DNA of 5,571 bases from Pseudomonadota bacterium (GTDB lineage Bacteria; Pseudomonadota; Gammaproteobacteria; Xanthomonadales; Xanthomonadaceae). This document shows positions 1 to 5,571 of the stretch, piece after piece. The stretch covers positions 1 through 5,571 of the forward strand of contig JAEXRB010000228.1 in assembly GCA_023438325.1 (NCBI GenBank). Direction: 5' to 3'. Position 1 is the first letter of the stretch, and each line of letters begins with the position of its first letter. The notes under the pieces were generated by a model, which was given only the letters and a program-made list of their open reading frames with translations, was not told the origin of the DNA and did not search any database. The translations under genes were made by a program, and so were the position numbers.

Positions 1-920
1 CCACCGCAGGCGATCGTTTCGTGCTGCGGGACACCTCTTCCAGTCGCAGCATCGGCGGCGGCCATTTCATCGACTTGCGCGCGCCGGCACGCAAGCGCGG
101 CACGCCGGAACGTCTGGCGTGGCTGAACGCTGCCAGCCACATCGACCCAGCAACCGCGCTGGCGCAATTGCTGCAACAAGCCCCGGTGGAAATGCCGGTT
201 TTCCTGCGAGATCGCGCACTGGATGAAAGCGAAGGTGCGCGCTTGTGCGCCCAGGCAGGTGCACAAGTCATCGCCACCCACGCCTTTTCGCCCGAGCATT
301 TGCACGCCCTGGGTGAAGGCCTGAGCGCAACGCTCGCCACCTTCCACGAAACCCATCCCGATCTAGCCGGCGTGGGCCGTGAAAAACTGCGTCTGAGCCT
401 GATTCCACGCCTGACCAAAGACGTGTTCCTGAGCTTCCTGCATGCCGAGGCTGCGGCGTCCCGGATCGTGCTGGAGGGGGCCTTCGTGCGCCTTCCTTCG
501 CATCACCTGTGTTTGAGTGGCGAGGACGAAGCGCTGTGGCTGCGCATCCATCCGCAGTTGCTCGGCGAAACCCGCTTCCGCCCGCCGCGTGTGCGCGATT
601 TCGCCGCACTGCTGGAAATCGACGAGCGCGATGTGCGCCGCGTGCTGAAACTCACCCAACGCCTCGGCCGTTGCGACCAGATCGCGCACGATCACTTTTT
701 CGCCCGCGAAGTGGTGCGGGAAATGGCCGGCATCCTCAAGCATGTCGCCGCGCAACGCGCCGATGGCTGGTTTACCGCGCCGGCGTTCCGCGATCGCGTC
801 CACAATGGCCGCAAGGTGGCGATCGAAATTCTCGATTTCTTCGACCATCTCGGATTCACCCTGCGACGCGGCGACTTGCGTCGCATCAACCCGCACCGCA
901 AGGATCTGTTCGATAATTGA
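1..920 (+). CDS. selB: Selenocysteine-specific translation elongation factor SelB, C-terminal half (5' end outside window)
   Basis: SelB is the GTPase that carries Sec-tRNA to the ribosome and binds the SECIS hairpin next to an in-frame UGA in selenoprotein mRNAs. The frame is open from base 3 and ends in TGA at 918-920, giving 305 visible residues of a protein that is usually a little over 600 long. The GTPase domain is therefore missing. The first ~30 visible residues (GDRFVLRD, then a SIGGG motif and APARKR) look like the end of the EF-Tu-like beta-barrel domain. The rest fits the string of winged-helix domains: an FHE-x-HPDLAG-x-G-REKLR segment near visible residue 115, and a last wing with FRDR, NGRK and EILDFFD at about 262-280, followed by LRRGDLRRINP. 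This C-terminal module is the known SECIS-binding part of the family. The GTG at 21 is internal, not a start. The gene lies 7 nt upstream of selC, which supports the assignment. Confidence 0.96.
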   Translation, partial: TAGDRFVLRDTSSSRSIGGGHFIDLRAPARKRGTPERLAWLNAASHIDPATALAQLLQQAPVEMPVFLRDRALDESEGARLCAQAGAQVIATHAFSPEHLHALGEGLSATLATFHETHPDLAGVGREKLRLSLIPRLTKDVFLSFLHAEAAASRIVLEGAFVRLPSHHLCLSGEDEALWLRIHPQLLGETRFRPPRVRDFAALLEIDERDVRRVLKLTQRLGRCDQIAHDHFFAREVVREMAGILKHVAAQRADGWFTAPAFRDRVHNGRKVAIEILDFFDHLGFTLRRGDLRRINPHRKDLFDN

Positions 921-927
921 CGCGCCT

Positions 928-1023
928 GGAAGGGCATCGTCTCCGGTGGGACGGCCGGACTTCAAATCCGGTTGGGGCAGCGAGCCTGTCCCGGGTGGGT
1001 TCGACTCCCACGCCCTTCCGCCA
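928..1023 (+). tRNA. selC: tRNA-Sec (anticodon UCA), complete with encoded CCA
   Basis: This tRNA is charged with serine, converted to selenocysteyl-tRNA by SelA and delivered by SelB at UGA codons. The 96-nt sequence folds into a bacterial tRNA-Sec. The acceptor stem has 8 bp (928-935 with 1012-1019), G1020 is the discriminator, and CCA at 1021-1023 is encoded. The D stem has 6 bp (938-943 with 948-953) closing a 4-nt loop. The anticodon stem is 954-959 with 967-972, with loop CTTCAAA and UCA at 962-964. A long variable arm (974-980 with 986-992) and a T arm (995-999 with 1007-1011, loop TTCGACT) complete it. The 8-bp acceptor stem, 6-bp D stem, long extra arm and UCA anticodon are together diagnostic, and much of the primary sequence matches E. 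coli selC. It has no obvious promoter of its own and probably is cut from the selB transcript by RNase P. Confidence 0.98.
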
Positions 1024-1070
1024 ACCTCACCGGCATTTTGTCCACCGCACGCAAAGCCGAGCGATGGCCC
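1024..1070. other. Convergent intergenic gap between selC and the - strand operon
   Basis: These 47 bases separate the CCA end of selC from the stop codon of the small winged-helix gene on the other strand. I see no GC-rich hairpin followed by a T-run in either direction, only a short TTTT at 1036-1039 without a convincing preceding stem. If transcription ends here it would have to be Rho-dependent or lie inside the neighbouring genes. Confidence 0.6.
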
Positions 1071-1352
1071 TCAGCCGCTCTCCCGAACCTGCTGCCAACC
1101 GGCAGGCGTCAGCACCGCCAATGTGCGCGAGCCGTCCTCCACGGTGCGCACCCAGCCAACGCCGCGCACGCCGCCGATGTCGTCCTCGCCGATCCACGCC
1201 AGGATGCGCAGCAACACGCTCATGCGGATGTCCAGACGTTTGCACAGGCGCGGTAACGATACGCCTTCCGGCGCATCGGCCAATTGCGCGAGCAATGTCG
1301 CAATGAGAGTGGCGTCAACCGACAAGAGCGGGGATATCGCGCGAATGGGCAC
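1071..1352 (-). CDS. Small winged-helix-like protein downstream of and overlapping the FdhF/YdeP-type gene
   Basis: This is a 93-residue protein of unknown function. It has no signal peptide or membrane segment. Residues ~14-27 form an amphipathic helix, and 30-56 (SLPRLCKRLDIRMSVLLRIL) read as a helix-turn-helix. Residues 57-88 resemble a beta-wing ending in LTPAGWQQV, the kind of end seen in MarR/PadR-like winged helices. I recall similar short unnamed proteins beside formate-dehydrogenase accessory genes in xanthomonads, but this is memory, not a search. The GTG start at 1352 makes the gene begin 38 bp inside the oxidoreductase gene. No good Shine-Dalgarno precedes it, and a TTG at 1325 (codon 10) is an alternative with an ~11-bp overlap. 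The conserved-looking core begins after both. The overlap implies translational coupling, so a role tied to the oxidoreductase (assembly or regulation) is likely but inferred. Confidence 0.75.
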   Translation of the reverse strand: MPIRAISPLLSVDATLIATLLAQLADAPEGVSLPRLCKRLDIRMSVLLRILAWIGEDDIGGVRGVGWVRTVEDGSRTLAVLTPAGWQQVRESG

Positions 1353-3663
1353 GTTGCCCGGTTTCGGGCTCGTGCCGGGTGACGATCACGGGTACCGATT
1401 TGGACGTCGGCGTGCGTGATTCATCGGCGAAACTCGATAGCGGCACGAGGGGATTGGTTTCCGGGTAATACGCCGCCAGGCAACCACGCGGGATGTCGTA
1501 TTCCACCAGCAGGAAACGCCGCACGATGCGCTTCACCTCGTCATCGTGCAGACTTTCCAGATCCACCCAGTCACCGGCCTTCATGCCGAGTGCGGCAATG
1601 TCATCGGCATGGATGAACAGCACGCGACGCTCGCCGAACACGCCGCGATAGCGATCATTGAGGCCGTACACGGTGGTGTTGTACTGGTCATGCGAACGCA
1701 TCGTGGCCAGCGTGAAAACAGGCTGTGCGCGATGCTCGCGACGCGCCCGGTGAATCGGGTTTTCCGTGGGCACCTGCGCAGCGATGAAAGCGGCCTTGCC
1801 GCTGGCCGTGCTCCAGACCCGATCCCTGGCCGGATTGGAAAGACGGAATCCACCGGCCACGCGCACGCGCGCGTTGAAATCGTGGAAGTCATCGAACGTG
1901 CTTTGGATCAAGTCACGGATGCGATCGTAATCTTCGATCAGCGCAAGCCACGCGATCTTCGAACGCGCGCCCAAGGTGGCATGCGCAAGCCGCGCCACGA
2001 TGGCCGGTTCGGAAAGTAGTTGATCCGAAGCGGGCGCATTGATGCCCGATGACAGGTGCACCATGCTCATCGAATCTTCCACTGTCACAGCCTGCGGGCC
2101 GGTGGCCTGCATGTCGATCTCGGTGCGGCCAAGGCAAGGCAGGATCAACGCCTGCTTGCCGTGTATCAGATGGCTGCGATTGAGCTTTGTGGTCACGTGC
2201 ACGGTGAGATCACAGCGCCGCAGGCCGCGTGCGGTAGCCTCGCTGTCGGGCGTGGCGACGGCGAAGTTGCCGCCCATGCCGAAGAACACGCGGGCGCGGC
2301 CTTCGCGCATCGCCTCGATGGCCGCGATGGTGTCGTAGCCTTCCTTGCGCGGCGGATCGAAGCCGAACACCTGTTGCAAGCGATCCAGAAACGCCTGCGG
2401 CGGCTTTTCCCAGATCATCATGGTGCGATCGCCCTGCACGTTGCTGTGGCCGCGCACCGGACATGCGCCGGCGCCTTCGCGCCCGATATTCCCGCGCAGC
2501 AACAACAGGTTGACGATCATGTGGATGGTTGCCACCGAATGCCGGTGCTGGGTGATACCCATGCCCCAGCACGCGATCACGCGCTCCGCGCGCAGGTAGA
2601 TGTCGCCGACGTGGCGAAGCTGCGTTTCGGAAAGGCCGCACTCGGCGACGATGGTGTCCCAGGGTTCTGCCTGCACGTCATCGACGAAAGCATCGAAGCC
2701 GGTGCAGTGTTCATCGATGAAAGCACGATCCAGCAATGAGGCATCACCGCGTGCGATGGCTTGCGCATCGCATTCCAGCACGTGCTTGATGATGCCTTTG
2801 ACGGCGGCAAGATCGCCGCCGATTTTCAGTTGCAGGTAATCCGAGGCGATCTTCGAGGCGCCGCCCGTCGCCATCTGCAGCTTGTCCTGCGGATCGGCAA
2901 AACGCTCCAGCCCGCGCTCGCGCAGCGGGTTGAATGCCACGATGCGGCAACCGCGCCTGGCCGCATCGCGCAGTTCGCCCAGCATGCGCGGATGATTGGT
3001 GCCGGGATTCTGGCCGAAGATGAAAATGGCATCGGCCTTTTCGAAATCGTGCAGCGACACGGTGCCCTTGCCGACGCCGATCTGCTTTTTCATCGCCGTG
3101 CCGGATGATTCGTGGCACATGTTCGAGCAATCGGGAAAGTTGTTGGTGCCGTATTCGCGCACGAACAACTGGTACAGGAACGCGGCTTCGTTCGAGGTGC
3201 GCCCGGAGGTGTAGAAGATCGCCTCATCCGGCGAGGGCAGGGCATCGAGGTGTTTGGCCATCAGGCCGAATGCTTCGTCCCAGCTCACCGGAACGTAATG
3301 ATCAGACGCCGCGTCGTAGCGCATCGGATGGGTCAGGCGGCCTTGTTGTTCGAGCCAGTGATCGCTGTACTCGGCCAACCGGCTGACGCTGTAACGGGCG
3401 AACAGCTCCGGGCCGGCGCGATGCCTGGTGGCTTCGGCGGCCACGGCCTTGGCGCCGTTTTCGCAAAACTCAAAGGTGGAAGTGTGATCGCGGTCGGGCC
3501 AGGCGCAACCCGGACAATCGAAGCCATCGGGCTGATTGGCATGCAACAAAGTTCGCACGCCCTTGATTTCGATGTCCTGCTCGATCAGGTGCGCCGCCAC
3601 GCTCTTGAGCGCGCCCCAGCCGCCGGCCGGGCCATCGTATTTGCGGATTGGTGTCTTGCTCAT
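1315..3663 (-). CDS. FdhF/YdeP-family molybdopterin oxidoreductase, alpha subunit (formate dehydrogenase-like)
   Basis: This is a 782-residue member of the DMSO-reductase superfamily, close to the usual length of the FdhF/YdeP group. Its substrate is not established: some relatives are called formate dehydrogenase-like, and E. coli YdeP is linked to acid resistance. The N-terminal metal motif is Cys50-x2-Cys53-x13-Cys67 (CPGCAWP, then FEFCENGAK), with Lys72 in the place of the electron-relay Lys of formate dehydrogenase H. NMCHESSG at 181-188 puts Cys183 (codon TGC) where FdhH has Sec. FGQNPGTNHPRM (216-227) and GMGITQHRHS (367-376) are cofactor-pocket motifs. The C-terminal molybdopterin-dinucleotide-binding domain begins near 648 (FTLATMRSHDQYNTT). 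No Tat or Sec signal is visible, so it is probably cytoplasmic. ATG at 3663 is chosen because the family starts near KYDGPAGGWGALKS. The frame stays open upstream by chance, and the ribosome site is weak (AGG only 1 nt from ATG). It lies 65 bp downstream of the membrane-protein gene and is probably co-transcribed with it. Confidence 0.93.
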   Translation of the reverse strand: MSKTPIRKYDGPAGGWGALKSVAAHLIEQDIEIKGVRTLLHANQPDGFDCPGCAWPDRDHTSTFEFCENGAKAVAAEATRHRAGPELFARYSVSRLAEYSDHWLEQQGRLTHPMRYDAASDHYVPVSWDEAFGLMAKHLDALPSPDEAIFYTSGRTSNEAAFLYQLFVREYGTNNFPDCSNMCHESSGTAMKKQIGVGKGTVSLHDFEKADAIFIFGQNPGTNHPRMLGELRDAARRGCRIVAFNPLRERGLERFADPQDKLQMATGGASKIASDYLQLKIGGDLAAVKGIIKHVLECDAQAIARGDASLLDRAFIDEHCTGFDAFVDDVQAEPWDTIVAECGLSETQLRHVGDIYLRAERVIACWGMGITQHRHSVATIHMIVNLLLLRGNIGREGAGACPVRGHSNVQGDRTMMIWEKPPQAFLDRLQQVFGFDPPRKEGYDTIAAIEAMREGRARVFFGMGGNFAVATPDSEATARGLRRCDLTVHVTTKLNRSHLIHGKQALILPCLGRTEIDMQATGPQAVTVEDSMSMVHLSSGINAPASDQLLSEPAIVARLAHATLGARSKIAWLALIEDYDRIRDLIQSTFDDFHDFNARVRVAGGFRLSNPARDRVWSTASGKAAFIAAQVPTENPIHRARREHRAQPVFTLATMRSHDQYNTTVYGLNDRYRGVFGERRVLFIHADDIAALGMKAGDWVDLESLHDDEVKRIVRRFLLVEYDIPRGCLAAYYPETNPLVPLSSFADESRTPTSKSVPVIVTRHEPETGQRAHSRDIPALVG

Positions 3664-3728
3664 GCCTGTCAAAGCGGTTGGACTGTTGCCATGATGCCGC
3701 GTCCGCCGCGCAGGGGCGAGCCATGCAC

Positions 3729-5009
3729 TCAGTGCGTGTTGGTGTCTTGTGTTGCGTTCTTGCGCGCGAAACGCCGCGCCCTCGACAACGGCGCGATCAG
3801 ACAGGCCAGCGTCACGCCATGGGCCAGCAGTACCAACACACCCGCGACACACGCCATCAACGGCCACCACGCCGCGCAGCACAGCACGGGCGCGGCAATC
3901 AGATGCGCCATCAATGCCATGCGTTTTTCGTGCTCGGGCAACAACGAACCCGCACCCGGAATCCGCACGCCACGCGGGCAATCCTGACGCAGGCCGATCC
4001 AGGCAAGGAACGAAACGATCTCGAGCTGCATGCCGGCCAGCATCGCCGGCAATCCGATGCCGAGGCCGAGCATGCCGGCCAGCATCACCCAACGCGGCGA
4101 CATCTGGCCGTGCGCAATGAACAATCCAAGCACACAGGCAATACCCAGCGCGAGGCTGCCGAAGCGCCAGAACAAGACCAGCGAGGTGGTGCGTTTTCGC
4201 GGTGCCCGCCAAGGCAGCCAGAGCGAGGCTGCGGTGAAGGACAACGCCGCTGGCGCCACGGCCAGAATCAGCACGGCTTGCGTGCCACCAGCCAAGTACC
4301 ACCACGCGCCTGCGGCAAGTCCTGCACCACAGACAGCCATCCAGCCGACAAGCCAGCGCCCCGGAATCGCCGTCGTTCCCTGGAACATCGGCAAGGTGAT
4401 GCTGCCCACCGCCACCATCAATCCCACCACCCAGCCGAGCAGGCCGAACAAAGCGTGCACATCGGCCAACCGATCCAACGGCCAGGCGATATCGCCGCGA
4501 AGCACGCCCACCAGTATCACGCCCAACACCACGGTCAGCAGTAACATGCACAAGGCAAAGCCGATGCCTGCGCGCACCACGCGCTGTGCACCGCCGCGCA
4601 GCAGCGAGGGCAGGGCGGCGAGCGCAAACGCGAAGGGCGACAAAGCCAGCAAGATCGCCGCCAGCGCCATCACACCCGGGCGAGCGCCTGCATCCAGCGC
4701 TAACACGAAAAGCATCAGGCCGACATTGAATGCCGTGTGCAGCCATGGCAGCGAACCTTGCAACGGCAACCTGCCTTCCGCTGCCACGGGCACGAACTGC
4801 AACAGGCTGCCGAGCATCGCGTTGCCCAGCACGCCGAGGGTGAACAGGTGCACCAAGGCCACCGTCTGCAACGACCAGCGCCCGGTCAACGCGGATTCGC
4901 CATGCCAGAGAAGCCAGATTCCAGCGCTCATGCCCCACACCGGAGCGCTCAACAGCCAACGCAACGGGCGGGCAGGCGGCGGCGCCTGCGAGAGCGTGAG
5001 CTTGCTCAT
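3729..5009 (-). CDS. Polytopic membrane protein, NnrS / heme-copper-oxidase subunit I-like
   Basis: This 426-residue, very hydrophobic protein has about 12 predicted membrane segments, roughly at 16-36, 47-75, 86-106, 111-134, 145-170, 183-208, 217-240, 244-265, 277-300, 304-327, 366-390 and 391-408. Candidate metal or heme ligands are His54 in VHLFTLGVLGNAMLGSLLQF, His91, His185 in ADVHALFGLLGW and His300. The HLFTLG and HALFGLLGW segments are typical of a group of unnamed proteins related to NnrS and to oxidase subunit I. NnrS proteins are heme- and copper-containing membrane proteins tied to nitric oxide tolerance. The exact family here is uncertain, and a metal site is inferred only from the histidines. 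The C-terminus (RARRFARKNATQDTNTH) is basic and should face the cytoplasm. The ATG overlaps the DUF2249 stop as ATGA, so the two are translationally coupled. The oxidoreductase gene follows after 65 bp. Confidence 0.85.
   Translation of the reverse strand: MSKLTLSQAPPPARPLRWLLSAPVWGMSAGIWLLWHGESALTGRWSLQTVALVHLFTLGVLGNAMLGSLLQFVPVAAEGRLPLQGSLPWLHTAFNVGLMLFVLALDAGARPGVMALAAILLALSPFAFALAALPSLLRGGAQRVVRAGIGFALCMLLLTVVLGVILVGVLRGDIAWPLDRLADVHALFGLLGWVVGLMVAVGSITLPMFQGTTAIPGRWLVGWMAVCGAGLAAGAWWYLAGGTQAVLILAVAPAALSFTAASLWLPWRAPRKRTTSLVLFWRFGSLALGIACVLGLFIAHGQMSPRWVMLAGMLGLGIGLPAMLAGMQLEIVSFLAWIGLRQDCPRGVRIPGAGSLLPEHEKRMALMAHLIAAPVLCCAAWWPLMACVAGVLVLLAHGVTLACLIAPLSRARRFARKNATQDTNTH
4028..4086. repeat. 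Pair of 17-bp direct repeats inside the membrane-protein gene
   Basis: The 17-mer GCATGCCGGCCAGCATC occurs at 4028-4044 and again at 4070-4086, exactly 42 bp apart. It lies in frame within the membrane-protein gene, where each copy encodes MLAGM (residues 309-313 and 323-327) on the lipid-facing or packing side of a glycine-rich membrane segment. It is probably a coding coincidence or a small internal duplication rather than a mobile or regulatory repeat. Confidence 0.6.
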
Positions 5010-5251
5010 TCGGGCTCAGTCAGAAGTACGGCATCGGCGGCATGGCAGATGCGTATCCGCACATGGCCCGCAGCATCGGCATCCATGTGCCAGACGTAAT
5101 CGCGCGCTTCCAGAATCGGCAACAGCGGGGCCGGACGAAACGGCGTCAAGGCTTCAAGACACTGGCCGCGCTCAAGCCCATCCAGCGCATCGAGAATGCG
5201 CTCCATGGGCTCTGGCGGCGCAAGATCGCGCAAATCCATGCGGATGTTCAT
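5006..5251 (-). CDS. DUF2249 domain protein
   Basis: This 81-residue soluble protein consists almost wholly of a DUF2249 domain. The signature is LRDLAPPEPMERILDALDGL (residues 7-26), then the FRPAPLLPILEARDY region (38-52) and a beta-strand end (VRIRI). The fold belongs to the TusA/SirA-like group, but no catalytic Cys sits at the usual N-terminal position, so sulfur transfer should not be assumed; the only cysteines are Cys31 and Cys69. DUF2249 genes are often found beside NO- and denitrification-related genes and hemerythrins, which agrees with the Fnr-type regulator upstream and the NnrS-like gene downstream. The stop overlaps the next start as ATGA. The start at 5251 has no strong Shine-Dalgarno. 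The second Met (codon 5, 5239-5237) sits right before the conserved DLRDLAPPEP and is a credible alternative. Confidence 0.9.
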   Translation of the reverse strand: MNIRMDLRDLAPPEPMERILDALDGLERGQCLEALTPFRPAPLLPILEARDYVWHMDADAAGHVRIRICHAADAVLLTEPE

Positions 5252-5285
5252 GCCGCCACCATGTCACTGCACGCCGCATCGTGCA

Positions 5286-5299
5286 TTGACCTTCGTCAG
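5286..5299. promoter_or_regulatory. Candidate FNR/DNR-type binding site upstream of the DUF2249 operon
   Basis: TTGAC-CTTC-GTCAG is an imperfect palindrome with 4-nt spacing. It matches the symmetric form TTGAC-N4-GTCAA at 9 of 10 arm positions, and it resembles the FNR/ANR/DNR consensus TTGAT-N4-ATCAA at 7 of 10. It lies in the 67-bp gap between the regulator gene and DUF2249, centred about 41 bp before the annotated DUF2249 ATG. The adjacent regulator carries the recognition-helix residues expected to read TTGA half-sites. No clear -10 box is visible. The site is predicted, not proven. Confidence 0.45.
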
Positions 5300-5318
5300 T
5301 CGTATCTGCCGAACCTGC

Positions 5319-5571
5319 TCAGCCCCGCAGGATCGAGGCCGACATCATTTCCAGACGCGGCATGTCGAGGATTTCCACTTCGCGCCGCTTGATCGAAAGC
5401 AGCTGATCGCGCTCGAATCTTCGCAACACGCGGCTGACGGTTTCGGGCGCCTGCCGCAGGTAATTGGCGATTTCGGTGCGCGACATGGTGAGCCGGAAAC
5501 GATGTGGCGAAAATCCGCGTGCCGCCAGTCGGCGCGAAAGACCGAGCAGGAAAGCCGCCACGCGTTCGTCG
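5319..5571 (-). CDS. Crp/Fnr-family transcriptional regulator, C-terminal DNA-binding part (5' end outside window)
   Basis: Only the last 83 residues are present, and the frame runs off the window at base 5570. They begin DERVAAFLLGLSRRLAARG and continue FRLTMSRTEIANYL, then APETVSRVLRRF, which is the FNR/ANR/DNR type of helix-turn-helix. The recognition helix has Glu43, Ser46 and Arg47 (visible numbering) in the E-x-x-S-R arrangement that in FNR contacts TTGAT half-sites. The GTG at 5561 is internal and not a start. The sensor domain is missing, so Fe-S (FNR/ANR) and NO/heme (DNR/NnrR) types cannot be told apart. It precedes the DUF2249 gene by 67 bp on the same strand and is the natural candidate regulator of the genes downstream. 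Confidence 0.93.
   Translation of the reverse strand, partial: DERVAAFLLGLSRRLAARGFSPHRFRLTMSRTEIANYLRQAPETVSRVLRRFERDQLLSIKRREVEILDMPRLEMMSASILRG

Noticed and set aside
1036..1073. Possible Sec read-through of the UGA stop of the small winged-helix gene.
   Set aside because: No SECIS-like hairpin with a G-U-bearing apical loop is visible after the UGA, and the extension would only translate the antisense of selC.
3667..3672. A TTGACA-like -35 hexamer on the - strand just before the oxidoreductase ATG.
   Set aside because: It lies 3 nt upstream of the start codon, so the matching -10 and start site would fall inside the gene. No partner -10 is seen.
3677..3728. A GC-rich inverted-repeat-like stretch between the membrane-protein gene and the oxidoreductase gene as a terminator.
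   Set aside because: Only a 4-bp CGCG stem can be drawn and no T-run follows it, so it is not convincing as a terminator.
3664..4959. The oxidoreductase reading frame stays open on the - strand for ~1.3 kb upstream of ATG 3663, suggesting a 1214-aa fusion protein.
   Set aside because: The upstream part is rich in Arg, Ala, Gly and His with no domain sense, and it overlaps the clearly hydrophobic 426-aa membrane protein in another frame. The oxidoreductase family normally starts at the chosen Met. It is a high-GC frame artefact.
4030..5289. A long + strand open frame (419 codons) antisense to the membrane-protein gene.
   Set aside because: Its composition (Pro, Ala, Ser, Thr, Asn, Arg) is that of an antisense shadow. 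It runs through two well-supported genes and the intergenic site, and no motif is recognisable.

Overview
This 5.57-kb window is GC-rich and reads as part of a gammaproteobacterial chromosome. The protein sequences suggest a Xanthomonadales or Rhodanobacteraceae-like organism, but this rests on remembered family resemblance, not a search. The coding density is very high, with no gene-free stretch longer than about 67 bases.

Left part, + strand (1-1023): the 3' half of selB, the selenocysteine-specific elongation factor, is followed after only 7 nt by a complete selC gene (tRNA-Sec, anticodon UCA, encoded CCA end). Together they form the decoding half of the selenocysteine machinery. selA probably lies to the left, outside the window.

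Right part, - strand (read from 5571 down to 1071): five same-direction genes. They are the C-terminal end of a Crp/Fnr-family regulator with an FNR-type recognition helix, a small DUF2249 protein, a polytopic histidine-containing membrane protein of the NnrS / heme-copper-oxidase-subunit-I-like type, a full-length FdhF/YdeP-family molybdopterin oxidoreductase, and a small winged-helix-like protein whose start overlaps the oxidoreductase gene. An ATGA overlap couples DUF2249 to the membrane protein, and a candidate FNR/DNR-type site sits just upstream of DUF2249. This looks like an oxygen- or NO-responsive anaerobic redox unit. That reading is inferred from context, and the substrate of the oxidoreductase is unknown.

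The two halves converge on a 47-bp gap without a recognisable terminator. The oxidoreductase is a homologue of formate dehydrogenase H, whose catalytic residue is Sec. Here the aligned position is Cys (codon TGC), so this neighbour is not itself a selenoprotein. The true Sec client of selB/selC must be elsewhere in the genome.
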